Source: Bacillota bacterium | GTDB taxonomy: Bacteria > Bacillota > Clostridia > Christensenellales > CAG-138 | Reading direction: 5' to 3' | Assembly: GCA_023400985.1 (NCBI GenBank) | Contig: JAEXEN010000013.1 | Location: 1 to 64,000, forward strand | DNA: 64,000 bases | Part shown: piece by piece, positions 40,044 to 48,639 of the stretch | How the letters are laid out: every line of letters begins with the position of its first letter | Numbering within the stretch: position 1 is the first letter of the stretch | Position numbers and translations under genes: made by a program | The notes under the pieces: generated by a model | The model's input: only the letters and a program-made list of their open reading frames with translations | What the model was told of the DNA's origin: nothing | The model's database searches: none

Positions 40044-41917
40044 GGCGTTTCCTCCGATAAAGACAGGCCCTCTTCAAAAAACTTTCCGATCCCGTCAAAC
40101 GAATCTTCGGCGACAAACGGCGCGTTACGCGCCCATTCCCCGTCAAAATAAACCGTCGCATAAGACGTGCTTTTGCGGTACTCTGAATCCGCCTCGTTCA
40201 CATATGCGCTAAGACTGCCGAATATCCCGTCCCGAAAGCTGTAATTTTTCGCAGAAAAGTCGAGGACATGCCGGTTCCCCTGCCCGTCGTAAAAATCGCT
40301 CAAAAAGCTGAGATAGGGGGAATAGGGGGAGGCGCATACGAGGCTTTGATATACGACATGTCCGTTTAAATTGCCCACGGGAATTTTCAGTCCGTAGCTG
40401 AAGGGGACGCCGGGGTAAATCCCTTCGGCCGTGCCGTACTCTTCCGCAAGCGGGTAGGATGCCGCGACGGAAAGCGTCCATGTGTCCGCTTCATCGGTCA
40501 CGCCGTAAACAAACGTAAGGCCGCGCCTCTGTCCTGCCTTCAAAAAGCTCAGATGCAAAAACATAACGCGTTCCTTGCAGGTATCCATATCGACGGTGCA
40601 TGAAACGCCGGAAATACCTTCGAGGGTTTCTCCGAGGGGGTCGCCCTCCGCTTCGAAGGAAACGCCTATGCCGTTTGCATCGAGCAGCCGTTTTATGCCC
40701 GCATAACCGCCCGCCTCAACCCCGTTCAAATTGACGCAAAGCGCGAAAAGCTGATCGAGCGTGCGCTTCTGCCCGTGGAGCGGCAGCGGTTCGATTTGTG
40801 GTTCTTCAAGCTTGAGCACCTTGCGGTCGCTTTCGTCGGGCATGGGGTTCGCGTCCCTCTTGCGCAGCCCGTCGATATATGCTTTGCGGCGCGCCGCCCA
40901 CGTCCGTATCTCCGCATAGGAGCTTTTTTCGGCCTCCGCATAGAGGGGGAGAAGCGCGTCGTATGCGGTGTAGAACTTACGAAGCTGTTCATCGTAGTAG
41001 ATACGGTAACCGTATTCGTAAACGATCTCCGCCGCGCCGGTCGGAGAAAATGCCAAACGAGTGCGCGCATCCAAATAGAAGTCGCCGGAGAAGGGGATGG
41101 CGGCGGGCGCATAAGAAACGGAATCCTTCCAGGTGTACATATCGAAGGTATCCATCTGCCATTCGGCGTCGTAGCCGTCGGTAGAATAACTGTACACGCA
41201 TAGGCCCGTGTCCAAGTCGTACCAGGCTTCGCCGTAGTCGAGAAAGCCCGTGCCGTGGCCGGAGAGGCCGTTCCAAATGAGATAGGTCGTCTTTCCCAGC
41301 TTTTCAAAGCGGAAGGTCGGTGATTCCGCGTAATAATCCTCCCGCAATGTTACGACGCTCGACGCGCTGTAATCGCCACCGTCCGTCTTTTGAAATACAA
41401 GCAGGTAATGCATGCCGCTCTGATGGTAAAACTGCGCGATATCGATGTAGGCTACGCCGTGCGCCTCGTCGTAACAGGGCGTTCGTATATAGAATTCGGA
41501 GGTGTGCCCATATTCGTAAGCATTTGTAAGATCGCATTTTCGGATATCGTTTATCGCGGCGTCCTTCCACTCGACGCCGAAGGCCCTAAACACCCTGGCG
41601 AGGCTTTTCCATTCCCCAAGGCGCAGCTCGGTGGCGAGCGCCTCAATCCCTTGCCCCGTAAGCCTGCCGCTTAAATAGCGGTACGTGCCCTCGGGTTCGT
41701 AATAGCGGCGGTTTTCGGCGGGAGATATCCCCGTATCCCGCGTTTGCGGCGCGGGGGAAACGGAAGCCTGCGCCGTGGGCGCGGAGGATGGAGCGTACGT
41801 CGCGTCCGCCGAAGGGAGCGTATCTGCAGAAGGCGGCACATCCGCCGGGAGGGACGGGGGCACGCAGCCCGTGCAGAGAAACAAAACAAAAAGCGCAAGG
41901 CAGATCAGTTTTCTCAT
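40040..41917 (-). CDS. Large lipoprotein of unknown function
   Basis: 625 residues from ATG 41917, chosen because GAGG sits 6 nt upstream. The signal ends in a lipobox (LFLCTGC), followed by a Pro/Ser/Ala-rich linker of about 40 residues. The rest is rich in Tyr, Asp and beta-prone segments, consistent with an extracytoplasmic protein, but no domain is recognised. It is the first gene of a unit with the MBL hydrolase. A strong hairpin stands immediately upstream. Confidence 0.75.
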   Translation of the reverse strand: MRKLICLALFVLFLCTGCVPPSLPADVPPSADTLPSADATYAPSSAPTAQASVSPAPQTRDTGISPAENRRYYEPEGTYRYLSGRLTGQGIEALATELRLGEWKSLARVFRAFGVEWKDAAINDIRKCDLTNAYEYGHTSEFYIRTPCYDEAHGVAYIDIAQFYHQSGMHYLLVFQKTDGGDYSASSVVTLREDYYAESPTFRFEKLGKTTYLIWNGLSGHGTGFLDYGEAWYDLDTGLCVYSYSTDGYDAEWQMDTFDMYTWKDSVSYAPAAIPFSGDFYLDARTRLAFSPTGAAEIVYEYGYRIYYDEQLRKFYTAYDALLPLYAEAEKSSYAEIRTWAARRKAYIDGLRKRDANPMPDESDRKVLKLEEPQIEPLPLHGQKRTLDQLFALCVNLNGVEAGGYAGIKRLLDANGIGVSFEAEGDPLGETLEGISGVSCTVDMDTCKERVMFLHLSFLKAGQRRGLTFVYGVTDEADTWTLSVAASYPLAEEYGTAEGIYPGVPFSYGLKIPVGNLNGHVVYQSLVCASPYSPYLSFLSDFYDGQGNRHVLDFSAKNYSFRDGIFGSLSAYVNEADSEYRKSTSYATVYFDGEWARNAPFVAEDSFDGIGKFFEEGLSLSEETP

Positions 41918-41942
41918 AAAGTACCTCGGACGTTTCAAAAAT

Positions 41943-41976
41943 ACGGCGGCGGCCTTGAGACCGCCGCCGCAGGCCG
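41943..41976 (-). terminator. GC-rich hairpin with T run upstream of the lipoprotein gene
   Basis: On the minus strand GGCGGCGGTCTCAAGGCCGCCGCC is followed by GTATTTTTG. It would stop transcripts of the Tim44-like gene, or attenuate the lipoprotein gene, whose ATG follows within 30 nt. Confidence 0.7.
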
Positions 41977-41986
41977 TTGAAAAACC

Positions 41987-42171
41987 ATGGGATTGTCAAG
42001 GGGTGCACCCCTTGACTGTCTTCCGGCTTTGGCGGCATGTACGCGTCCGGCAAAGCCGGAGCCCTTACGGTCCAAGGCCTGCGGCCTTGCATGCCGAAAC
42101 GGATGAAAGCCGCAGGCTTTCGTACCTTTCACGCTTTACCGCCCGGAAATGCGAAGCATTTCAGGTAAAGC
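41987..42171 (-). repeat. Hairpin-rich intergenic repeat, copy 2
   Basis: Minus-strand match to 19301-19532, lacking about 45 nt found there. It contains the same chain of palindromes, including GTCAAGGGGTGCACCCCTTGAC and AAGGCCGCAGGCCTT. An adjacent inverted repeat (CACAAAAGTG/CACTTTTGTG, 42181-42208) follows. The whole gap 41918-42224 has no gene. Confidence 0.7.
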
Positions 42172-42224
42172 GTGTAAACTCACAAAAGTGGCGAAGGTCA
42201 CTTTTGTGAAAGCCGAAGGCGCCG

Positions 42225-43133
42225 CTATGCGCTTCTCTGCGATATCCCCTTGATAGAGGAGATCACCCAATCGTACTGTGAATTCACCGTAACGGCGCCG
42301 CAGTATTCGCACTTGGCGGAGTAGCTTATTTCAAGCGGCGCGCCGCAGTTGGCGCAATGCACGGTCTCGGGGTGGTCGCTGTGCTCGGTCTTTGCGCCGC
42401 GCGAGCGAATGAGCGTCCACTCGTATTCCATGAAGCGCTCCGTGGTCTTGCTGCCGCTCACGACATTGCCCGTCGCGTCGTCCGCCGTGTAGTCCACGAT
42501 GCGTGTTTTGACGCGGGCCACAAGCGTGTCGTTCACCTCATCCTGCGCGATGCCGAGGAGGTCTACGCTCAATACGGCGATGCGCTCCACGTAGTTGGTG
42601 CGGCGGTTCCTTACGAGCTCGTCGAGCTGGCGCGCAAACTGGTTGTAAAGCTGGTCCGTCATGTGCGCGCGCATGGGATCCCACTTTTTGTCCTGCCAGG
42701 CGTTTTGCAGCTTGATATAGAGGTTCCCTATCTTCTCCTTGAGTTCGTTTTCCGAGAACTCCGGATCGGTCTCCAAAAGCTTCGATACCGGCATCAGGCT
42801 CGCGCGCGGCGTCGCCGCCGTCACGGTCCCGGCGCCTTTCGCAGCATTGTTCATGCCTTTGCGGAACCTCGAGAGGAAGATGATTACGATTACAATGATG
42901 ACGATGACGGGCAGGAAGCCGATATCCGAACCGCCGCCGGAGACATAATACCCGTCGTCGCCCCAGCCGCCGCTGCTGCTCCCCCAGTTGCTTCCGCCCC
43001 AGTCGCCGCCTCCACCGTAATCGGAATCACCGGAAAAGTTTCCTGCGTCCGCAAGGGAAAGCGCGGGAAACGCAAATAGGATAAGCATCGCAAGCGCTAT
43101 GCCGAACAGCCGTAAAAACCGTTTATGCTTCAT
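42225..43133 (-). CDS. Tim44-like domain membrane protein with C-terminal zinc ribbon
   Basis: 302 residues from ATG 43133 (after AAAGGATC). A cleavable-looking signal (about 1-27) is followed by a Gly/Ser/Trp-rich stretch, a membrane helix (FLPVIVIIVIVIIFL, about 74-88), a Tim44-like domain (about 120-260) and a ribbon with CANCGAPLE and CEYCGAV. The family is often annotated as Tim44 or zinc-ribbon membrane transport protein; no function is proven in bacteria. It diverges from the ecf operon. Confidence 0.82.
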   Translation of the reverse strand: MKHKRFLRLFGIALAMLILFAFPALSLADAGNFSGDSDYGGGGDWGGSNWGSSSGGWGDDGYYVSGGGSDIGFLPVIVIIVIVIIFLSRFRKGMNNAAKGAGTVTAATPRASLMPVSKLLETDPEFSENELKEKIGNLYIKLQNAWQDKKWDPMRAHMTDQLYNQFARQLDELVRNRRTNYVERIAVLSVDLLGIAQDEVNDTLVARVKTRIVDYTADDATGNVVSGSKTTERFMEYEWTLIRSRGAKTEHSDHPETVHCANCGAPLEISYSAKCEYCGAVTVNSQYDWVISSIKGISQRSA

Positions 43134-43242
43134 GAACCGATCCTTTCCCCGATAAGGATGTAGTGTTTTCATTATACAGTATGCTATGCCGCGCGACAAC
43201 CGCGCTGCATAGCAAGATCATAAGTATACTTGCAATCTTATT

Positions 43243-43280
43243 GAGCAAAGGGTGAAACTATACTTTACACCTTTGCTTTT
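43243..43280 (+). promoter_or_regulatory. Hairpin upstream of the ecf promoter
   Basis: GCAAAGGGTG pairs with CACCTTTGC with one bulge and is followed by TTTT. It precedes the predicted ecf promoter, so it is probably a terminator for upstream + strand transcripts rather than a leader. Confidence 0.45.
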
Positions 43281-43305
43281 CAAGCTCCGGCATCGTCGCG
43301 TTCCC

Positions 43306-43334
43306 TTGCGAAAGCGCGGGTGCTGTGGTATGCT
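43306..43334 (+). promoter_or_regulatory. Sigma-A-like promoter of the ecf operon
   Basis: TTGCGA and TATGCT with a 17-nt spacer, about 55 nt upstream of ecfA1. Confidence 0.6.
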
Positions 43335-43387
43335 TCTAGAGGTAATAGGATGCGCAAAACAGGGAATCAGACATTGAACGGGGAAAC

Positions 43388-44218
43388 ATGATCGAGGTTA
43401 AGGACATTACCTACAAATACGAAAACGAAGGTCCCGCGGCCATCGAGGGGCTTTCTCTTACCGTAAACCGCGGCGAGTTTCTCGCGGTGGTGGGGCATAA
43501 CGGCTCGGGGAAAAGCACGCTCGCCAAGCATTTGAATGCGCTCCTTCTGCCCGCCTCGGGCGACGTGATCGTGGACGGGATGAACACCAAGGACGAGAAA
43601 AACACCCTTGCCATACGGCAAAAAGTGGGTATGGTGTTCCAAAACCCGGATAACCAGCTCGTTACCACCGTGGTGGAGGAGGACGTTGCCTTCGGGCCGG
43701 AAAACCTGGGCGTGAAGCCGGACGAAATAAGGAAAAGAGTGGACGACGCGCTCAAAAGCGTGGGTATGTCCGAGTTTGCTTCAAACGCGCCGCATCTTCT
43801 TTCGGGCGGACAGAAGCAGCGCATAGCCATCGCGGGGATGCTCGCCATGCTGCCAGACGTATTGGTGCTCGACGAGGCGACCGCCATGCTCGACCCTCGC
43901 GGGCGGCGCGACGTACTGAAGATCGTCTCCGATCTCAACCGCGAAAAGGGCATCACCGTGGTGATGATCACGCAATATATGGAGGAAGCCGTTTTTGCCG
44001 ACCGCGTGGCGGTCATGGCGGAAGGGCGCCTCATTTTGGACGGTACGCCGAAAAACGTGTTTGCGCAGACCGCGCTTTTAAGGCGGCATAGGCTTGATGT
44101 GCCCGCCATGGCGAAGCTAAGGGACGCGCTTTTGCTCGAGGGGATTGAACTGCCCCGCGACGCGATCACGGTAGAGGAGATTGCGGACGCTTTATGTCCA
44201 TTGTTGTTGAAAAACTGA
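43388..44218 (+). CDS. ecfA1: ECF transporter ATPase EcfA1
   Basis: 276 residues. Walker A GHNGSGKST (about 36-44), Q-loop VFQNPDNQLVTTVVEEDVAFGPENLG (the ECF-specific form), signature LSGGQKQRIAIAGML and Walker B VLVLDEATAMLDP. It powers group II ECF importers for vitamins. The GGGGAAAC start context is weak, but the ATG is fixed by homology. It overlaps ecfA2 by 25 nt. Confidence 0.96.
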   Translation: MIEVKDITYKYENEGPAAIEGLSLTVNRGEFLAVVGHNGSGKSTLAKHLNALLLPASGDVIVDGMNTKDEKNTLAIRQKVGMVFQNPDNQLVTTVVEEDVAFGPENLGVKPDEIRKRVDDALKSVGMSEFASNAPHLLSGGQKQRIAIAGMLAMLPDVLVLDEATAMLDPRGRRDVLKIVSDLNREKGITVVMITQYMEEAVFADRVAVMAEGRLILDGTPKNVFAQTALLRRHRLDVPAMAKLRDALLLEGIELPRDAITVEEIADALCPLLLKN

Positions 44219-45045
44219 CGCATACTTACATGGGCGGGAGCGCCATCGCCTTCAGCGCCATAAAGGATATCGACCTCACGGTGTATGAGGGGGAATTCCT
44301 CGGCATCATCGGGCATACGGGCTCCGGCAAATCCACACTCATCCAGCATCTCAACGGCCTCATACAGCCGACAAGCGGCAAGGTGACGGTGGACGGCTTC
44401 GACATGGCCGATAAAAAGCAGCGGCTCTTGGGGCGAAAGCTCGTGGGGATGGTGTTCCAATATCCCGAGTACCAGCTTTTTGAGGAGACCGTTGCAAAGG
44501 ATATCGCCTACGGACCCAAGAACATGGGCCTCAAGGAAGACGAGGTCGCCGAGCGGGTGGAGGAGGCCATGCGCCTTGTTGGGTTAAATTCGGACCGCTT
44601 TGCAAATAAATCGCCCTTTGAGCTTTCCGGCGGCGAAAAGCGCCGCGCCGCGCTCGCGGGTATCATCGCCATGAACCCCAAGTATTTGGTTCTGGACGAG
44701 CCCATGGCGGGGCTCGATCCGCTCGGACGCAAGGAGATATTGAACACCATCGATTCCTTGCGAAAAAGCATCCACTGTTCGGTCGTGATGGTTTCTCACT
44801 CCATGGACGACGTTGCGCGCTGTGCCGACCGCATTGCGGTGCTTTCGGGCGGCGAGCTCGTGATGGTGGACGAGGCCGAAAAGGTGTTTCAAAAAACGCA
44901 GATGCTCTTAGACGCCGGGCTTGACGTGCCGCAGGTCTCCCGCCTTGCGCTCCTTATGAATAAGCGCGGCGTGGAGATCGACGAAGGCATCTACAAGCTC
45001 GACGATATGGTTCGTTTTATCGTGAGGAGGGTGAAAAATGTATAA
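44194..45045 (+). CDS. ecfA2: ECF transporter ATPase EcfA2
   Basis: 283 residues with Walker A GHTGSGKST, Q-loop VFQYPEYQLFEETVAKDIAYGPKNMG, signature LSGGEKRRAALAGI and Walker B YLVLDEPMAGLDP. The Tyr in the Q-loop distinguishes A2 from A1. It pairs with EcfA1 on EcfT. Its stop is 2 nt upstream of structured element copy 2, which separates it from ecfT. Confidence 0.96.
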   Translation: MSIVVEKLTHTYMGGSAIAFSAIKDIDLTVYEGEFLGIIGHTGSGKSTLIQHLNGLIQPTSGKVTVDGFDMADKKQRLLGRKLVGMVFQYPEYQLFEETVAKDIAYGPKNMGLKEDEVAERVEEAMRLVGLNSDRFANKSPFELSGGEKRRAALAGIIAMNPKYLVLDEPMAGLDPLGRKEILNTIDSLRKSIHCSVVMVSHSMDDVARCADRIAVLSGGELVMVDEAEKVFQKTQMLLDAGLDVPQVSRLALLMNKRGVEIDEGIYKLDDMVRFIVRRVKNV

Positions 45046-45047
45046 AT

Positions 45048-45313
45048 ATATCTCACCCATCCTAGCCCGCCTGAGCCGCATGTTTTGGGCGGCTTTCGCG
45101 TTGTCGTCAGTCGGAATAGGCACCGCTATGCCTTCTTCCTCCGCCTTGAATCCGCCGCAAAGCATGCGGTTCAGGTCTGCGGAGTCACCCGTGCGCAACC
45201 GGCTTCAGAGCGCGGCGAGGCCGAGAAAGCGTGTCGGGACCTACAATGAGCGGCATCAACAAAGCTATAGAGCCGGTTGCACGCGGGTGACCGAGTTAGG
45301 ATGGGCGAGATAT
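45048..45313 (+). ncRNA. Structured RNA-like element, copy 2 (between ecfA2 and ecfT)
   Basis: This fills the gap between ecfA2 and ecfT. The outer helix pairs 45048-45054 and 45056-45064 with 45307-45313 and 45297-45305, including the ecfT ATG's first bases and its AGGA site. A second helix pairs CCTGAGCCGCATG (45070-45082) with CATGCGGTTCAGG (45163-45175). A third pairs 45185-45191 and 45195-45204 with 45284-45290 and 45271-45280. Conserved blocks match copy 1: 45098-45108, 45137-45150, 45212-45232 (21 of 21 identical) and 45248-45268 (20 of 21). Open frames across it are not conserved between copies, so it is not protein-coding. The family is not recognised. Confidence 0.78.
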
Positions 45314-46115
45314 GTTTAAAGACATCACCCTCGGCCAATATTACCCTGGGGATTCGCTCGTACATAAGCTCGACCCGCGCACGAAGATCATTCTGATGTT
45401 CGCCTATATCGCGGTGGTGTTCGCCATCAGCGAAATGTGGCTGTTTACCGTTGCGGCGGCGTTTGTTGTTGGGACGGCGGCGCTCTCGAAGCTTCCGTTT
45501 TCGTACCTTTGGAAGTCGTTAAAGCCCTTAAAGTGGGTGCTGGTGTTCATGTTCGTATTGAACCTGTTCACCATAAAAACGGGGGAGAAGCTTGTCGACT
45601 GGTGGATCATAACGATCACCCTGGACGGCGTTTTGCAGGCCGTATTCGTGCTTTTAAGGCTTACGCTCCTCGTGGCGGGCACTTCGCTCATGACGCTCAC
45701 CACAACGCCCATCTCGCTGACGGACGGTCTTGAAAAGCTCCTTTCGCCTTTCAAGCGCATCGGCTTTCCGGCGCACGAGCTCGCCATGATGATGACCATC
45801 GCGCTCCGGTTCATCCCTACGCTTCTGGAGGAAGCGGATAAGATCATGAAGGCGCAGATCTCCCGCGGCGCGGATTTTGAAACGGGCGGCCTCATCAAGC
45901 GCGCCAAGGCGATGATCCCCATCATCGTGCCGCTGTTCGTGAGCGCGTTTCGCCGCGCGGACGAACTTGCCATGGCCATGGAAAGCCGCTGTTACCACGG
46001 CGGCGAGGGCCGCACCCGCATGAAGCAGCTGAGGTTCACGGGCGCCGATGGCGCCGCGGCGCTCACGGTGTTTTTTATGCTCGGCGCGATCATAGCCGTG
46101 CAATCCATATGGTGA
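45312..46115 (+). CDS. ecfT: ECF transporter transmembrane subunit EcfT
   Basis: 267 residues. N-terminal GQYYPGDSLVHKLDPRTKIIL is typical, five to six membrane helices follow, and the coupling helices carry the ARG-type motif in AQISRGADFE (about 180) and the RRADELAMAMESRCY segment near 220. It links EcfA1/A2 to exchangeable S components. The start codon and AGGA site lie in the outer helix of copy 2, so translation may depend on unfolding that helix. Confidence 0.95.
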   Translation: MFKDITLGQYYPGDSLVHKLDPRTKIILMFAYIAVVFAISEMWLFTVAAAFVVGTAALSKLPFSYLWKSLKPLKWVLVFMFVLNLFTIKTGEKLVDWWIITITLDGVLQAVFVLLRLTLLVAGTSLMTLTTTPISLTDGLEKLLSPFKRIGFPAHELAMMMTIALRFIPTLLEEADKIMKAQISRGADFETGGLIKRAKAMIPIIVPLFVSAFRRADELAMAMESRCYHGGEGRTRMKQLRFTGADGAAALTVFFMLGAIIAVQSIW

Positions 46116-46144
46116 TAAGAGTAAGCATAGCGCGCCGCGCCAAT

Positions 46145-46512
46145 CCGAACCCCTGCGGTTTAGAGGGCAGGAAAGCACGCCATCGCTGTGTTCCGGTACT
46201 CGGCGTAGGCGCGCACACGAGGCCACAGGTCTCGGCCTGGAGGGCTCCGGCTTCGCCGGACGCTACGCCTGCGCGCGGCGCCTAACTCTGACATGCTTTC
46301 CGACCTTCTAAATTCTGCGACCTCAAAACTGCCAGTTTGAATGCAGGTCGCGAAAGAGGAGGGAACATTGTAGGGCGGCATGCCCACATGCCGCCGAACC
46401 GACCTTTACAAAAGTCCCTCGGCGGGATGTGGGTATCCCGCCCTACTCGATGACAAAGACGTGCGCCGAACTGGCAGTTTTGAGGCGCAGGGGTTCGACT
46501 CCCCTTACCTTA
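46145..46512 (-). repeat. Inverted-end repeat B (T-arm-like termini)
   Basis: Opposite-orientation relative of repeat A. The right end, GCAGGGGTTCGACTCCCC followed by TTACCTTA, is an exact T-arm shape (5-bp stem, TTCGACT loop) plus a 7-nt acceptor-like strand. It ends in the ATG of the next gene. The left end keeps CCGAACCCCTGCGGTTT but the outermost bases are decayed. Inside, AAACTGCCAGTTT (46326-46338) and GAACTGGCAGTTTTGAGG (46468-46485) are inverted, and GTAGGGCGG (46372) opposes CCGCCCTAC (46438), framing a module absent from repeat A. Confidence 0.7.
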
Positions 46513-46925
46513 TGCTAGTAAAGGATAAAAAAACAAGGGCGATACTTCTCATCGTGGCGGCGGCGCTTCTCGCCGCGGCCGCTTTTTTATACTTCGCTTC
46601 GGGCAATGGCGCCTTAAAAGCGGTGTGCGAAGAGGTGAACGCATTCGGTTATGCCTTTTTGCCGGACGACTGGTATACTGCGGGCGGACAGGCGGATACT
46701 TCGATCGCGGCGCTTGCGGGCAGCGAAGATCTATCGGAGGCTGTGGCGGCAAGCAAGGCCGCCGGATTCCCCTCCGATACGGAAAAGCGCGGCGAAGTGG
46801 TGCTTCTTTTGGGGCAGTTAGCAAACGACGACGTGGTTACCGTATACATTGTGAACGGGGAGATCGAGCTATGCTTTGTGCAGACGCTCGGGGGCGATGT
46901 ATTTTCGCTCGGAGGCGAGTCGTGA
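46512..46925 (+). CDS. Membrane-anchored protein of unknown function
   Basis: 137 residues from ATG 46512, which abuts the end of repeat B; the longer upstream frame is repeat sequence. One N-terminal membrane helix (about 9-28) precedes an outside domain with alternating acidic helices and a beta end (VVTVYIVNGEIELCFVQTLGG). No family is recognised. The ribosome site is not obvious in the repeat-derived upstream sequence. Its stop overlaps the truA start (GTGA), so the two are coupled. Confidence 0.65.
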   Translation: MLVKDKKTRAILLIVAAALLAAAAFLYFASGNGALKAVCEEVNAFGYAFLPDDWYTAGGQADTSIAALAGSEDLSEAVAASKAAGFPSDTEKRGEVVLLLGQLANDDVVTVYIVNGEIELCFVQTLGGDVFSLGGES

Positions 46926-47680
46926 GGGTAAGGCTCGTTATCCAATACGCAGGCGCGAATTATGTGGGCTGGCAGGTACAGCCTAACGGCGTTTCTGTGC
47001 AAGCGCTTATCGAGGCAGAGCTATATAAGCTCACAGGTACCCTCGTGACCTTGCACGCTTCCGGAAGGACCGACAGCGGCGTGAACGCGCGCGCACAGGT
47101 GGCGCATTTCGATACTCCCGTGCTTATACCCGCCGAAAAGTATGCCTACGCGCTCAACACGGGGCTTCCCCGCGATATCCGCGTGATGTATAGCGGCGAG
47201 GCGGAGGGCTTTCATGCGCGTTTCGATGTAGTAAAAAAGCATTACCGCTATTGCGTGGAAAACCGTCCGCACGCGAGCGCGTTTTACCGCGATACGGCGC
47301 TTCATGTACACGCGCCGCTCGACATTGCGCTTTTGAACGAGGCGGCAAAGGACGCTTTGGGCACGCACGATTTTTCGGCATTCAAGGCTGCGGGCACGAA
47401 GACGGAAAACGCCGTGCGGACCATTTACAAGTCCGAATGGACGGAACAGGGGAGGCAACTTTGCTACGACGTGGCGGGCAGCGGCTTTCTTTACAACATG
47501 GTGCGCATACTCGTTGGGACCATGCTGAGAGTCGGCATGGGAAGAAGCGATAAGGACGCGGTCAAAAAAGCGCTTTTGGGCGGAAAAAGGTCCGACGCCG
47601 GGCCTACCGCGCCCGCGCACGGGCTCACGCTGTACCGCGTTCAATATGAGGGGTTTGATACGGAGGATTATGTATGCTGA
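46922..47680 (+). CDS. truA: tRNA pseudouridine(38-40) synthase TruA
   Basis: 252 residues. GTG start after GGAGG, overlapping the previous stop. The catalytic loop SGRTDSGVNARAQVAHFDT carries the nucleophilic Asp. The C-terminal AGSGFLYNMVRILVGTMLRVG motif is diagnostic. It forms pseudouridine in the anticodon arm. Position after ecfT matches other Firmicutes, but the usual rplM-rpsI do not follow. Confidence 0.96.
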   Translation: MRVRLVIQYAGANYVGWQVQPNGVSVQALIEAELYKLTGTLVTLHASGRTDSGVNARAQVAHFDTPVLIPAEKYAYALNTGLPRDIRVMYSGEAEGFHARFDVVKKHYRYCVENRPHASAFYRDTALHVHAPLDIALLNEAAKDALGTHDFSAFKAAGTKTENAVRTIYKSEWTEQGRQLCYDVAGSGFLYNMVRILVGTMLRVGMGRSDKDAVKKALLGGKRSDAGPTAPAHGLTLYRVQYEGFDTEDYVC

Positions 47681-48639
47681 ACATTCTTGTGGCGGTTCCC
47701 GTGGACGAAGGGCATAAAAAGCGCCTGGAGGGGGCCGGTAAGGGAAGCTCTATCGTCTATGTCGATAAGGACAATGCGACCAAAGAGCTTGTGGAAAACG
47801 CGGATGTGATCTTCGGCAACGTGGACCCGAAGCTTCTTGTCCACACGAAAAAGCTTAAGCTTTTGCAGCTTTTGACCGCAGGCACGGACGGCTATGTGGG
47901 TACCCTGCCTAAAGATTGTGCGCTTTGCAACACCACGGGCGCGTTTTCGCTCGCCATCAGCGAGCATCTTCTCGCGATGCTATTGATGCTTTTAAAACGC
48001 CTGCACCAGTACCGCGACAACCAAAATAAGGCGCTTTGGCGCGACATGGGCAACGTCCGCTCCGTGGAGGACCTTACGGTACTCATATTGGGTATGGGCG
48101 ACATCGGCGGCGCGTTTGCGAAAAAGATAAAAGCTCTGGGCGCGTATGTGATCGGCGTGCGCCGTAAAAATGCCGAAAAGCCGCCGTATTGTGACGAGGT
48201 GCATGCGAATCTTTCGGACGGGGAGCTCGATAAGCTCATTTCGCGCGCGGATGTGATCGCGCTCGCAATGCCCGATACCGGCGAAACGCGCGGGATTATG
48301 GGCAAGGAGCGTATCTTACGCATGAAAAAGGGCGCGATTTTGCTGAATGTGGGCCGCGGGAACGCCGTAGATATCGAAGCGCTGGCGGACGCCGTGGAAC
48401 GTTTCGACATCCTGTGCGGGCTCGACGTGACGGACCCCGAGCCGCTTCCCGGGTCACACAGGCTCTGGCGTATGGAAAACGCGCTCATTACCCCGCATAT
48501 ATCGGGCTTTTTCCATCTCAAGCAGACGCACGACAACATGGTGGAGATCGCCGCGGAAAATATAGAAAGGCTTTTGAGCGGAACGGAGTTCATCAACGTG
48601 GTGGACCTTACAACGGGTTATAGGAGGACGCAGAAATGA
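47674..48639 (+). CDS. D-isomer-specific 2-hydroxyacid dehydrogenase family
   Basis: 321 residues. The NAD-binding fold shows LILGMGDIGGAFAKKIKALGA (about 137-157); the catalytic Arg lies in LLNVGRGNAVDIEAL, the Glu in LDVTDPEPLP and the His in ITPHISGF. It should reduce a 2-oxoacid with NADH or the reverse; the substrate is unknown. It overlaps truA by 7 nt and the S-component gene by 4 nt, so it is cotranscribed. Confidence 0.9.
   Translation: MLNILVAVPVDEGHKKRLEGAGKGSSIVYVDKDNATKELVENADVIFGNVDPKLLVHTKKLKLLQLLTAGTDGYVGTLPKDCALCNTTGAFSLAISEHLLAMLLMLLKRLHQYRDNQNKALWRDMGNVRSVEDLTVLILGMGDIGGAFAKKIKALGAYVIGVRRKNAEKPPYCDEVHANLSDGELDKLISRADVIALAMPDTGETRGIMGKERILRMKKGAILLNVGRGNAVDIEALADAVERFDILCGLDVTDPEPLPGSHRLWRMENALITPHISGFFHLKQTHDNMVEIAAENIERLLSGTEFINVVDLTTGYRRTQK

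Noticed and set aside
43411..44460. 349-codon open frame on the minus strand across ecfA1/ecfA2
   Set aside because: It is the shadow of two ABC ATPase genes with all motifs present on the + strand.
45038..45319. 93-codon open frame through structured element copy 2
   Set aside because: The equivalent frame in copy 1 is broken and its best-conserved blocks fall in different frames, so conservation is not at protein level.
46480..46512. Possible tRNA gene end in repeat B
   Set aside because: The T-arm and acceptor-like strand are present, but no D-arm, anticodon arm or 5' acceptor lies at tRNA distance; the same sequence recurs as an inverted terminus of a 450-bp repeat.
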